Assembly: GCF_040869045.1 (NCBI RefSeq)
Contig: NC_090319.1
Location: 394,273,601 to 394,337,600 of the forward strand
Reading direction: 5' to 3'
Length of the DNA: 64,000 nucleotides
Source of the DNA: Eurosta solidaginis
Taxonomy: Eukaryota; Arthropoda; Insecta; Diptera; Tephritidae
Shown here: positions 36,501-48,227 of the stretch, piece after piece
How the letters are laid out: each line of letters opens with the position of its first letter
Numbering within the stretch: position 1 is the first letter of the stretch
Program-made: the position numbers and the translations under genes
The notes under the pieces: model-generated
Told to the model about the DNA's origin: nothing
The model's input: the letters and a program-made list of their open reading frames with translations, nothing else
Database searches by the model: none

Positions 36501-38047
36501 ATGAAAATGAAATGGTATATTAATTTCGTCACGAAACCGAAAATTGTAAGTCCTTAAAGGAAAATAGATAGACCCACCATTAAGTATACCGAAATAATCA
36601 GGTTGAAGAGCTGAGTTGATTTAGCCATGTCCGTCTGTCCGTCTGTCCGTCTGTCTGTTTGTATGCAAACTAGTCCCTCAATTTTTGAGATATCTTGATA
36701 AAATTTGGTGAGCAGGTGTATTTGGGTGTCCGATTAGACATTTGTCGGAACCGACCCGGATCGGACCACTATAGCATATATCCTCCATACAACCGATTTT
36801 TCAGAAAAAGAGAATTTTTGTAATATCTTACCCAATTTAACAGATTGAAGCTTCAAACTTCACCATATACTTTCGTATATTGCACATATTGTTGCCTGAA
36901 AAAATTTATGAGATCGGTCGTATATATAGTATATATCCCCCACAACCGATTGTTCAGATAAGGAACTTTTCGTAATTACTGCCCTATTTTAATAGCTAGA
37001 GGCTTCAAATTTCAGCGAATGCTTACGTATATAGCATATATTGTTGTCTGAAAAAATCATAAAGATCGGTGGTATATATAGTATATATATGGTGGTATAT
37101 ATAGTATATATATATAGTAATATATATATATATATTTTCGCAAATTTTAGCCCCATTTTAACAGCTAGAAGCTTCAAATTTCACCGAATATTTACTTATA
37201 TAGCATATATTGTTGTCTGAAAAAATCATAGAGATCGGTTGTATATATAGTATATATCTCATACAACCGATTGTTCAGATATCTTTTCGCAATTTCTACC
37301 CCATTTTAACAGCTATATGCTTCAAATTTCACCGATTGCTTACGTATATAGCATATATTGTTGTCTGAAAAAATCATAGAGATCGGTTGTATATATAGTA
37401 TATATCTCATACAACCGATTGTTCAGATAAGAAACTTTTCGCAATTTCTACCCCATTTTAACAGCTATAAGCTTCAAATTTCACTGATTACTTACGTATA
37501 TAGCATATATTGTTGTCTGAAAAAATCATAGAGATCGGTTGTATATATAGTATATATCTCATACAACCGATTGTTCAGATAAGAAACTTTTCGCAATTTC
37601 TACCCCATTTTAACAGCTAGAAGCTTCAAATTTCACCAACTGCTTACGTGTATAGCATATATTGATGTCTGACAAAATCATTGAGATCGGTGGTATACAT
37701 AGTATATATCTCATACAACCGATTGTTCAGATAAGAAACTTTGCGCAATTTCTGCCCCGTTTTAACAGTTAGAAGCTTCAAATTTCACAAAATGCTTTCG
37801 TATATAGCATATATTGTTGTCTGAAAAAATCGTAGAGATCGGTGGTATATATATTATATACTTCATATAAACTGTCATATTGACCCCTTTTTTACGGCTA
37901 GAAGCTTCAAGATTCATCAAATGTCATCAAATAGTTACGTTTACGTCGTATATTTTTGAAATACGTGATTCGTAGCCATAGTTTTTACATGCAGACCACA
38001 AAAAACGTGAAGCATTGCATCCTCACACAGATTACCTACCTATTTTT
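30571..38047 (+). repeat. Higher-order tandem repeat: five units, up to 1.56 kb, of 152-bp subunits
   Basis: Unit starts are 30571 (1238 bp), 31809 (1556), 33365 (1558), 34923 (1568) and 36491 (about 1557). The last four are nearly identical. Each unit holds the element head with its own (GTCY)n tract, then subunits of about 152 bp around CAACCGATTGTTCAGATAAG, GCTTCAAATTTCAC and TATATAGTATATATC, and the closing motif CCTACCTATTTTTA. The first unit lacks part of the subunit block. Partial subunits continue to about 38870. Confidence 0.9.
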
Positions 38048-39016
38048 TATTTTATATTTATCTTTTATTTTATATTTATCTTAAAAATCGTTTAGATATG
38101 TTCAAATTTCACCAAATGCTTACGTGTATAGCATATATTGTTGTCTGAGAAAATCATAGATACCGGTGGTATATATAGTATATATCCCATACAACCGATT
38201 GTTCAGATAAGAAACTTTGCGCAATTTCTTCCCCATTTTAACAGTTATAAGCTTCAAATTTCACCGATTGCTTACGTATATAGTATGTATTGTTGTGTCA
38301 AAAAATCATAGAGATCGGTGATATATATAATATATATATGATGGTATATATAGTATATATATATAGTATATATATATTTTTTTTACGATTTCGGCCCCAT
38401 TTTTACAGCTGGAAGCTTCAAATTTCACCAACTGCTTACGTGTATAGCATATATTGATGTCTGAAAAAATCATTGAGATCGGTGGTACACATAGTATATA
38501 TCTCATACAACGGATTGTTCAGATAAGAAACTTTGCGCAATTTCTGCCCCGTTTTAACAGTTAGAAGCTTCAAATTTCACAAAATGCTTACGTATATAGC
38601 ATATATTGTTGTCTGAAAAAATCATAGAGATCGGTCGTATATATATTATATACTTCATATAAACTGTCATTTTGACCCCTTTTTTACGGCTAGAATCTTC
38701 CAAAATTCATCAAATTTCATCAAATAGTTACGTTTTCGTCATATATTTTTGAAATACGTGATTCGTAGTCATAGTTTTTACACGCAGACCACAAAAAACC
38801 TGAAACTTTGCATCCTCACACAAAGTACCTACCTGTTTTTTATTTTATATTTATCTTAAAAATCGTTAAGGTATGTAGATCTGTTCACTATATATTTCTT
38901 ATCTTATACATCCGATTATTCGGAGATTACGAACGGGATAAGATTATTGTTCAGCCCATTCATGAAAGGTATGAAGTCTTCGGCACAGCCGAAGACAGTC
39001 CCGTTCTTACTTGTTT
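30571..39016 (+). mobile_element. Giant DINE-like element with higher-order tandem array, about 8.4 kb
   Basis: The element starts TATACCTTTCATGAAAATG, with a (GTCY)n tract at 30710-30737. Near its end it has the inverted subterminal repeat TTCATGAAAGGTATGA (38959-38974), a perfect 9-bp hairpin GTCTTCGGC-ACA-GCCGAAGAC (38976-38996), and the terminus TTCTTACTTGTTTT. Subterminal repeats, a 3' hairpin and a (GTCY)n tract are the DINE-1/Helentron-associated layout. The front part recurs at 31809, 33365, 34923 and 36491, so the interior is a tandem array of large units. There is no coding capacity. Confidence 0.8.
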
Positions 39017-39400
39017 TAATTAAAGTTGAAGTTGTGCACATATAATTACTTTACGAAGGCATTTCTGTAAGCTTTTTAAACACCTTGCTTGCTGGGTACC
39101 GTTATTTGGTTTTATTTTATTTTTTTCTGTTTTCATTTCCTTTAACTATATTTTTTTTATTCTAATTATGTTATTTCAATTCAATTCTTTTAATTTAATT
39201 GTATTTTGTATTATATTTTAATTTATGTTTCCATTTTGTTCCAATGTGGGTCTGAAAGTTCCAGCAAACATTTCCCCGGGCGTTATTGCCCTGCCACACC
39301 TTGGACACATACAAATCAATTTTGTATTAAAATTTGGAGCCACCCTGCAAAAATCACCCCTTTTTTACTACTTAAAAAAAAATTTAAAAAAAGAACGAAC
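39017..39400. other. AT-rich intergenic DNA
   Basis: No gene is recognised here. Confidence 0.4.
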
Positions 39401-39401
39401 A

Positions 39402-39722
39402 CTGTCTTCTTATGTCCCCAGAACACCATCTACATAATAAGGCGAGAATACTCCCCATCAGGGAGAGAAATGAGATAATGAAATGCTAACCAAACAGTTC
39501 CTGTTGAATACCCAGAAACCTGGGCATCCCAACACACATCTCATTGATGAGCCAACACCGCCCAGCGACTTAAAGAGTCATCTCCGTAAGCATTATGAGT
39601 AAATACGGCGCCTGAGAACTCAGCCGTATGAAGCAAAAAAAACACAAGCAGGTCCTCAACGAACTCCACAAACAGGTGTTGGACCTTTATGCCAGGAATT
39701 GCCCGGTCAATCCAGTCTCAGG
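39402..39722 (+). mobile_element. Fragment of the 25880-29735 LINE family
   Basis: This is homologous to about 29065-29370, for example CTTATGTCCCCAGAACACCA and GGACCTTTATGCCAGGAATT, with substitutions and small indels. It is an internal fragment near the 3' part of the ORF and is not translatable. Confidence 0.8.
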
Positions 39723-39934
39723 ATACTCTGTGATCTAGGCGAACGCGCAAAAACATGGAAATCGTAGAACAATCCTGCGTCCACGGGATTGCCATACGGG
39801 ATCCCGAAATTTCCGCTCTCGAAAATGTCAGCAAAATTAGAATCCCTAGTATATACTAAGGTGTCATGTGAAAAAGGTGTTTAATGAGTTTTCACGACAT
39901 GATATTTTCACTGGTTCCATCAGCGGCGTCATGT

Positions 39935-40745
39935 CCATTGTTTACTATATAGTTTGGCAGCTTAAGTAGAGGTTATGTTGCGAATAGAGTGGAAGGCAGT
40001 GGACTAGGCAGTCGAATGTCATATAATGAAGGAATGGTGTTCGGAGTTTTTTCAAAGTTAAAAAAAAAAAATTATAAAAGCTTTAATAATAAATAAAACT
40101 ATTGATTTAATAATAACAAAAACGCCATATATATTCTGTATACAAAAATTTGTAAGGATTATCCCACTTTAAAATTTGAATTAAATAATCTAAAGTTTTT
40201 TTTTGAAACTGAGTCGAGAACTGTGCGTGTGAATGTGCGAATTTTCATCAATCAGCTGTTAGTTGCGCTACTTGGTAAAATTTACAATGGTCATGTCAAA
40301 TTGCTCGATAGCCATTGTAAACGGAACGATACTTTCACTATCTAATTTCACCATTCTGGGCTCACACATTTACAGCCATTGTTTACTATATAGTTTGGCA
40401 ACTTAAATAGAGGTTTTGTTGCGAATAGAGTGGAAGGCAGTGGACTAGGCAGTCGAATGTCATATAATGAAAGAATGGTGTTCGGAGTCTTTTCAAAGTT
40501 CAAAAAAAAAAAAATGATAAAAGCTTTAATAAAAATAAAACTATTGTTTTAGTAACAATAAAAACGCCTTATATATTCTATATACACAAAATTCGTAAGG
40601 GTAAGGATTGTCTCACTTTAAAATTTGAGTTAAATAATCTAAAGTTTGTTTTTGAAACTGAGTCGAGAACTGTGCGTGTGAATGTGCGAATTTTCACCGA
40701 TCAGCTGTTAGTTGCGCTACTTGGTACAATTTACAATGTTTACAG
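39935..40745 (+). repeat. Tandem duplication, 441-bp offset
   Basis: Positions 39935 to about 40300 recur at 40376 to about 40735, for example GTTGCGAATAGAGTGGAAGG and GTCGAGAACTGTGCGTGTGA, with several differences. It is an older duplication than the cecropin array. Confidence 0.85.
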
Positions 40746-40935
40746 CGCAACCACCCTTAGCGGACATTTGCAACACTTTATTGACAAGCTTAATCTTGGT
40801 CAACAATTTTTTTTGCGCTTGGGTTTGCTAAATTTTGATAAAATGGGCAAAGCAAACTTTAATTGTGAGCGTCCGCTCAGTTAAGTAATACAACCAAACA
40901 TTATAGAAAATACCCTTCCTGATCCGGCCCAAACA

Positions 40936-41109
40936 ATGGCGCTTAAAGGCAAGAGTAAGTTCCGAAATTTATACTTAAAAGTTGTGGGAGAAACTGACTA
41001 TCAACGTAAGGTGTCCGATAGAAGACGCTTCACTGCAAGTCACCACCGGCTGAAAAAAAGTAAGCCTAAAAACAAAATATATAAAGAATTGGTCTCGCGA
41101 GTGAATTGA
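40936..41109 (+). CDS. Small basic ORF, 57 aa, unrecognised
   Basis: The ORF opens at an ATG with a good context (AACAATGG), begins MALKGKSKFRNLYLKVVGET and ends KIYKELVSRVN. It is Lys/Arg-rich with no signal peptide or membrane segment. It lies just after the 441-bp duplication, which could supply repeated upstream sequence. GTAAGT near 40956 could be a splice donor, in which case this would be only a first exon. It may equally be a chance ORF. Confidence 0.2.
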   Translation: MALKGKSKFRNLYLKVVGETDYQRKVSDRRRFTASHHRLKKSKPKNKIYKELVSRVN

Positions 41110-41443
41110 AACATGCTATTTATTGCTTATTTATATGAACAAAGCTTGGGAGACGATATTGATTAGTGTAAAAAAAGGTATGCACCAGTCTGTACAGATA
41201 AATATCTTGGTATAATTGTTATAACTATGTGGAAATCGAGTCAAATTAAGCTAATAATATAGTTCTACGATACCATGCCATCGTGGTACAAATATGGTAT
41301 GCCGACCTAACTAATCGAAGGTCCACGCCTCAAGTGACTTGGACAAATAACATGAGAACATTTCAGACTTTTTTCCATAAACGAGGCCGCTCCTCGGATG
41401 TGGTTTGGCAAGCCATCCTGGTCCATAAAACGCAACTATAAGG

Positions 41444-41600
41444 TTGTGTCCCCACATGACACCAATCATCTATTCAATTGTAATATGGAACCAACTCCTC
41501 TAACGCCCCTCTCAATATGATCAACCCCTGTTGAAACAGCAAGTTTCCTTGGATTGGTCGCATCTATTGGATGGGGCGAAGCACAGCCACAACAACATAC
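41444..41600 (+). mobile_element. 3' fragment of the same LINE family
   Basis: This matches 29530-29690: GTGTCCCCACATGACACCAA, CCCCTGTTGAAACAGCAAG and GGGCGAAGCA. Together with 39402-39722 it may be one copy split by about 1.7 kb of other DNA. Confidence 0.8.
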
Positions 41601-41609
41601 GGTTGAAGA

Positions 41610-42155
41610 CATAGTGGAAGCGAGAAGCGTTGCTATAAGATAAGGATAGAACATTATTTCGTTTGGATCATTGCGAAGGTTCTAGCTTATAGCAATCACT
41701 CTGTAATAGTGTAATACAAAGATGATTTGAAACGGGCCAAAAATTTCGGTAAACTTTAGTTTGACCTACAACTGTAGAAATGCGTTAAAAAATTATGGGA
41801 GAACAGATAAAAATACTTGTTTTAGTGTAAATATTATTAGTTCGAAGGCGGGGGGCAAATATTATTTCCCATTCAAAAGTTATGACTAAAAACAGGTTTT
41901 GCCAATATGAAGTCCCGACGCAACCAGTGCATGTTCATTACAGAACGTGGACCCTCAGACATGTAAGATAAGCCCTGTCCACTAAATGATGTTAGCTATT
42001 ATATCCTAGGTCCGATTTACTCAAGTTTCAAAAGAATATTTGGTTTTCACTGTGAGTTAAATTCGTTACAATATTTGGCCAATTCATTTAATTAAAATGT
42101 AAATTTTACTTAGATTTGTTTATATTTAGCTTTAACTAGTATTATTGTAAAATAA
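41610..42155. other. Intergenic, no feature seen
   Basis: No gene or classified repeat was recognised. Confidence 0.4.
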
Positions 42156-42161
42156 GTAAGA

Positions 42162-42306
42162 TGGCTGCATGGGACAGCTGATTATAAACTTTTTTTATTT
42201 GATTTGATACATCAACTTCCGGCGCAGTACTATTTGACATTTGTCCATCGAATTTACAAAAACAAAGTGCATGGAATTTTTATTTATGTTTGTAGGTATG
42301 TCACCA
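42162..42306 (+). mobile_element. Partial copy of the 59284-59466 MITE
   Basis: It shares ACAGCTGATTATAAAC, TTTTTATTTGATTTGATACA and GGAATTTTTATTTATGTTTG with 59284-59466. The outer terminal repeats are missing; the right end runs into a (GTT)n tract. Confidence 0.65.
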
Positions 42307-42307
42307 T

Positions 42308-42625
42308 GTTGTTGTTGTTGTTGTTGTAGCGATTAGGTTACTCCCCGAAGGCTTTGGGGAGTGTTATCGATGTGATGGTCCTTTGTCGGATACAGATCCG
42401 ATACGCTCCGGTAACACAGCACCCTTAAGGTGCTGGCCCGACCATCTCGGGAACGATTTATATGGCCACATTAAACCTCCATCCCATCTCCACCCCCCAG
42501 TTCCATGAGGAGCTTGGGGTCGCCAGAGCCTCGTCTGTTAGTGAAACGGGATTCGCCGCTCGAAGGTGAGGTTGACAATTGGGTTGGAGAAGTTATATAT
42601 TGCGCTTCACAACCCCTTGAATCCC
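42308..42625 (-). repeat. SINE-like interspersed repeat with (GTT)n end
   Basis: (GTT)n at 42308-42327 is followed by TAGCGATTAGGTTACTCCCC and AGGCTTTGGGGAGTGTTATC, then a GC-rich body. A related copy lies inverted at 42785-43195. The type is common in tephritid DNA (from memory). Strand is given as the direction ending in the trinucleotide tail. Confidence 0.55.
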
Positions 42626-42784
42626 CATGCTTCCACCTGGTATCGTTCTGCCATGGGCGTAATGTACTTATCTGTACCAGTACATATCCACAATGACTGC
42701 TCTCAACCTAAGATATATGAGTAAATATGGTGCAGTAAGCTTTTGACAATAAACCACAGAGCTACAAAAACAAAAGATATGAAA

Positions 42785-43195
42785 TGCGTTCCCCAGAGGG
42801 TTAGGGTGCTTAGAATATAACCGCCCAAGTATGCCTGTAAAAGGCACTAAAATACCAAATTGATTCAAGGGGTAGCGCAACCCTTTCAAGGGATTACCAG
42901 CGTAATATATAGCTTCTCCAACCCAATTGTCAACCTCGCCTAGCCGTGGCGAATCCTGTTTCTTTAACAGCCGAGGCTTTGGCGAACCCAAGTTCCTTAT
43001 GGATCTAGAGGGTGGAGGGCGGTATGGCCTAGAAAGTTTCATAAAGTCATACCAAATCGTTCTCGAGATGATCGGGCTAGTACCTTAATGGTGCTTGTTA
43101 CCGGAACGTACCGGATCTGCATCCGGCAAAGATCCATCAACATCGGTAACACTCCCCAAGGCCTTCGGGAAGTATCCTTATCGCTACAACAACAA
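42785..43195 (+). repeat. SINE-like interspersed repeat, second copy (inverted)
   Basis: It runs from CCCAGAGGGTTAGGGTGCTT to CCTTATCGCTACAACAACAA. It is a diverged inverted relative of 42308-42625. Confidence 0.55.
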
Positions 43196-43199
43196 AATA

Positions 43200-43600
43200 G
43201 AATGCGTGTGTTTGTTTGTATGTATAGTAAACAATAGCCGCCACGCTGTTATTTTCGATTATCTGCGCATTCGCTCGTTCGAAATAGTGCCTATGAAGAA
43301 TGAGTGCTTTTTTTTTTTTTTGATCGCCTGTTGCTTACGCGATTTCATCTCAAACGATCGATTACTCAACTCAACTAGCTAACTTTGTGTTATTGCTTTC
43401 TATGCAATTGGCTTATCGTCGACCACGATCAAATAGACCAGCTGTCAAGCGAAAAAATCTAAAAACTTTGATTTTCATCAACGCGAAGCCGACAACAAAT
43501 ACGCGTGAGCACGACATCGCCCGATACGCACAAAACTATCCGTTGCTATGGTAACCATCAAGCAAATGTGTGCGTTGCCCGGCAGCTTAAGTGACGCTTA
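43200..43600. other. Intergenic, no feature seen
   Basis: It contains an 18-T run at 43305-43321. No gene is recognised. Confidence 0.4.
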
Positions 43601-43604
43601 CATT

Positions 43605-43815
43605 TTGAGATGCCATTTGTTTTTTTCCATTTCATTTTGACATTTTGTTATAAAAATTGACATTTATTTTTATTTTATTTATTAATTTTTACACTCATAA
43701 ATTAATTGTAGTACTCAAAATTAACTTTGTTTGAAAACCACAACTTTTTGTAGCAAATATTTCACAATAAAATGACAGCTGATTATGATGCCAGATTGTA
43801 TGCGCTAAGTGGAGT
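43605..43815. repeat. Relative of the interior of the 51521-56132 TIR element
   Basis: TTACATTTTGAGATGCCATT and GCTGATTATGATGCCAGATT recur at 51672-51743 and 56029-56070, on either side of the DINE-like insertion there. This gives the uninterrupted arrangement. Confidence 0.55.
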
Positions 43816-44240
43816 ATAAAGCTGTAGTTATTGGTGCCGTTTGTCGTATCGCTGTAGTCGTATCCCTAACGTAATCAGCTGTTTATCGTTACGACGGTAA
43901 AGCTGGGGACATTGGTGCTTTATCGGTAACCTTATAACAGCTGATTCGACCAACCTTATGAGAATCAATGCAATCGATTATTGGTGCCGCTAAGGTCGTA
44001 ACCGTATCGTAGCCAACCAATTGGGTTTTGGTTTACCGTCGTAACGATAAACAGCTGATTACGTTATGGATACGGATACAGCGATACGACATACGGCACC
44101 AATGACTCCGGCTTAAACCAAAAACCAATTGGTTGGCTACGATACGGTTACGACCTTAGCGGCACCCATAATCGATTGCATTGATTCTCATAAGGTTGGT
44201 CGAATCAGCAAGGTTACCGATACGGTTACCGATGTTATGG
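43815..44240. repeat. Palindromic cluster of MITE family Y (GGTGCCGTATGTCGTATC)
   Basis: Head-to-head pieces of the element found in tandem at 51057-51516: GTCGTATCGCTGTA, GTAATCAGCTGTTTATCGTT and GCTACGATACGG occur in both orientations, giving a large imperfect hairpin. Confidence 0.65.
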
Positions 44241-44815
44241 AATCGCATTTTCGGTCGAAGCAGTAAGGAAGGCGGTCGGCATGATGTGGTGGTGCACAGT
44301 GGCTAGTCATTGTCGGCTGGGGCGGGTCCTTGCCAACCTTACTGTTCCTGCGCCATAATCAGAAAAAAGTTCCTATCATGCCTATTCAAGACTCAGCTGT
44401 CAAATTTAAAATAAACTGACAGAAGCGCAGAGACCGACTCAAAACGCTTATCAATACAAATTAAAACGACATCCGGTCGAACCGGATGCCACGGACAGAC
44501 CGTTGACATATTCAAAAATTTAAAATTCAAAATTCAAAAAAAAATCTAACGCAACAAAATTTACCGAACCGGACATGACCGGTTACTAACTCTAAAGTCA
44601 AAACTCAAAAAAAAAAACTGCTAAAAAATAAAATTGCAAAAAAAAAGCTGAAAATTAAAATGAAAAAAAGAAAAGGGCCGAATATATATAGGGGGCGCCG
44701 CAGGTGGTGTTGCGACGCCCGGTGCATTATCCCACCCTCAAAATCCAAGGCCACCGTCGCACCTAAAATTCCGGTGGGCCCTTACCTGCTTTACCCTATG
44801 CCTTCTAAATAAAGG
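44225..44815 (-). repeat. Unclassified interspersed repeat X, inverted copy
   Basis: This is the reverse complement of 17625-18165 at lower identity: GGCTGGGGCGGGTCCTTGCC, CATCCGGTCGAACCGGATG and GGTGTTGCGACGCCCGG. It has no coding capacity. Confidence 0.6.
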
Positions 44816-45735
44816 GCGACGTCAGCATTCCCATTATAAATACAATTTTTATTCAATACTCATTATTAATGCCTTAAACCTTTTCTCTGAAAAATCATTG
44901 AATTATTAGCTAAATTCTAATATAAACTACACTCTCTAACAACAAGGTATTCAAATTAATTTGTTTAAATTTTTCTGTTTTGTTTAAATTTTTCCCAAAT
45001 TATTAAATTAATTTGCTTATGTTTTGTTAGCAAGAAACATATATATAAAGTTCTGTTTTGGTTATTATCATAATGGGTTGCCCTTAAAGTACATTGTTAC
45101 GATAATCACTTATTATCTGTTTTTTTTTTTTCTTTTTATGCACTTACAAAATTATTATGTTATTGTAGTGGAACTTATTTTTGAGTGTAACAAAATATCA
45201 ATTCGGTAGGATTCGCATAGTATAATGATACTAGTATCTAATATGTACTAAGAAGTGTTTACAAAAGCAATAAAGATGAAATTGCGATAGCAATATGTAA
45301 TACGTGCACGTAGATTACTTTCGTCTTGTTGTTCGAAAGATATTACCCGCAATAGGGATTCATATGTATATATATATATATATTGCATTTGTAAGATATA
45401 AGAAAAAAAAATTAAATCCAAATTCCTTTTGCCAATTCGTGCATAATCGACGAATGGCTGCTGTCGCAAAAAAAAATTTCTTTAAATTTATGGTTGAGCT
45501 CCCAAAAATGAATCGCTAAAATGTTTCACGTGATAGAGACGGCTTATTATCAATAAAATTTATAGAGCTAACTTCAACCATTTTAAAGCGACAAAATATA
45601 TTATTAAAATGATAAAAAAATGTATGCTTTTTTTTGGAAAGCTAATGCTTAGGTAGGTATTAGGTAAATGGAATTATACTCGTAAATTGCTGAATACAAT
45701 TTTAGTTATATTTAAAGAGTTTTGTTCAATATAAT
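44816..45735. other. AT-rich intergenic DNA
   Basis: No gene or classified repeat is seen; a short (AT)n tract lies at 45364-45383. Confidence 0.45.
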
Positions 45736-45739
45736 GTAT

Positions 45740-46483
45740 TGTAACGAATTTTACTTGCAAATCCTCTTATTTGCAATCCTCTGCTAAGTTCGAATCACTA
45801 AACTGTTAAATAAATAACTCCAATATTGAATAATGTAAAAATGGCCTTTATTAAAGTACTTCACAATGACACTTATACTTTGCTACTCGCTGGCTTAATA
45901 ACCAAACTGATTGATAACTCAAATTGAACTCTACTATTGGCCGCCAGATCGCGTGCTTAATCAATAACTGATTGATTGCTCAACTCAAACTGAATTACAG
46001 CGCCTCTTCATCTGTTGCCTTTTATACCCTTTGGTTTCCTCATTCGCATTTTTCCAGAATGTACTAGCATTGTCCATGAGCTCTCAAACTTCTCAGCTAT
46101 AACTAAAATTGCACAATTTTATACATCTTTTAGGCGCTTCCAGAATCTACTAGTCCAGTAGCTCTCAAACTTCTCAGATATATGCATGTGTTTGCGCATT
46201 GACTCTCCGCTGCTCGTATTCGTACATGGTACATATGTGTAGACGCAATTATTTATTCGTTTATGTAGATACATAAAGATTGAATTATTGATGTGAATGT
46301 TTGTAGTTTGCAGTCTCTCGCGCGCACATAGGCGTATAAATAAATGCATCTGTGTGTGACATCTCTCTGGGTTTGCCTTATATATGTGTATACTTGATTT
46401 GATTATTAACGTAAATACTGCTTGGCATGGCCTTAGCATCGCCTTAGTGATGGAATAACTTAGTGATGCTAATATCCGTGACA
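45740..46483 (-). repeat. 3' LTR of gypsy element
   Basis: The LTR is 744 bp and ends TGT/ACA. I counted four substitutions against the other LTR, about 0.5%, so the insertion is young. Confidence 0.95.
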
Positions 46484-46494
46484 CTGCCCTCCAC

Positions 46495-48227
46495 CTAAGT
46501 CTGATCGTCCCGATCAGACAAATCTCCCGATCTAACTGCCGCTAGCATCTCCAAATGTACCACTCTTCTAACCCGTGGTTTCCCAGTGGTTTGTATGCGG
46601 TAGATGGTATCACTGATCTTCTTCACAACTTTGTACGGGCCTTCCCAACTGTAGGAAATTTAGCTGGAACACCTTTCCGCCGGTGAGGGCTGTTTAACAG
46701 TACCAAATCTCCCGCCAAGAAACCTTCCGAATTAAAGTTCTTGTCATGCCAGTGTTTCATCTTACTACTCATTACCCTGGGCCGTTCCTTCACACTCTGT
46801 TGTTTGGTCAATGAACCACTTCGTAGAGCTTGCGCTGGACGGATTTGCTTTGCATAATCGGTATCGTTCCCACATTTCACAAGAGTAGTGCGCTCCGGCT
46901 TGAAACTACCCTCGCATTCTTTCTCGGAAATTCGTTGCTTCGTTTTCCTGCGTCTTTTAGGTTTTGTCAATGCCAGTGTTTCTCTCGCAGGTACTTTTGA
47001 TTTTGATTTATTTGGCCCATTCGATCTATCAACCTTTGCCTTTGACTTTCGTGGTCTTTGTCGAGTCTTTTCCACCAGTACCCGATTACTGCTGAACCCT
47101 TTTTCCAAACTAAAGTTAAGTGGTATGTCCTGGTTCTTATAGCGCATAATTTTTCTCCGCATATCGATCCTGACGTCATGGTCAACCAAGAAGTCCACTC
47201 CCAATATGACTTCATCAACGATCTCCGCCACAATGAATTTGTGTAGAACCATGACTTTTCCAATTAATACCTCACATACCACTTCGCCTTGGACTTGATT
47301 ATATTCGCCTGTTGCCGTACGCAACCTTGCTCCAGGTAATGACTTTACTCTCCTGTAGACCAAATCAGATCGAATCAGGGAATGAGATGCCCCCGTATCT
47401 ACAGTCAGTACACGCTCTTTACCATCCACATTCCCTCTGACGGTAAGATTGCTTGATTTCCTTCCAATTTGCGACACAGATATCACAGGACATTCAACAG
47501 CCGGGGCAAGTTTTCGTTCTTTACATTCGACACGCTCTTGCTCATTTCCGCCAGCTTTGCGTTTACGGCCACCCACATTGTTGGAACTATTAGGACCAAG
47601 ATCGCAATGACGTGCAATGTGACCTGGGTTGCCGCACTTGAAACATTTAATAACTCCGGCATTCTTCTGTTGAGATCCCTTCAGTGCTTCCAAAATTGTG
47701 TCTACCCACTCTGGCCTTTCTACTCCCACACGGCGTGCTTTGTACGCTGGCTTACTCAAAAGTGAGGCTGTTTCCTGAGTCAGTGCATGCGATACCGTTT
47801 CAGCAAACGTTAGTTTTGGATTCGCATATGTAGCCCGCTTCGTTTCCACATCTCGTATGCCATTTATGAAGCTCTGGATTTTTACCCTTTCAGTGTATTC
47901 CACGGGTGCGTCCGCATTTGCAAGATGAGCCAATCTTTCAATATATGAAGCAAACTCCTGCAATGTCTCATTTGCTTTTTGGTAGCGGTTTTGTAACTCA
48001 ATTTGGAATATCTGTTTCCTATGCTCGCTTCCGTAACGTCTCTCTAAAGCGCTCATCAATGTTTCGTAGTGGTTCCGCTCGTACTCTGGGATGGTCTGTA
48101 ATATTTCCGCGGCAGGCCCTTTCAGTGCCACGAACAGAGCTGCAACTTTATCTTCAGCATTCCATTGGTTCACTGCTGCTTCTATTTCGGCATCAATTTT
48201 GTCCTCGAGTTGTAAAATTTTTTGCAT
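46495..48227 (-). pseudogene. Gag core, zinc knuckle, protease fused to integrase C-terminus
   Basis: The main open frame is 46623-48227 (534 codons). In order: a retrotransposon Gag domain (ALFVALKGPAAEILQTIPEY and LQEFASYIERLAHLANADAP); the CCHC knuckle CFKCGNPGHIARHC (about 47604-47645); an aspartic protease with VDTGASHSLI (Asp at 47397-47399) and flap/helix EVILGVDFL; a basic linker; then KMKHWHDKNFNSEGFLAGDL, typical of the region after the integrase core. A one-base frame change near 46650 leads into GPYKVVKKISDTIYRIQ and stop 46495-46497. RT, RNase H and the integrase catalytic core have been deleted while the frame stayed open. It could supply Gag and protease but not replicate alone. 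Confidence 0.85.

Noticed and set aside
46888..47765. Plus-strand frames opposite the gypsy Gag and protease
   Set aside because: They are antisense shadows of a clearly recognised minus-strand coding region.
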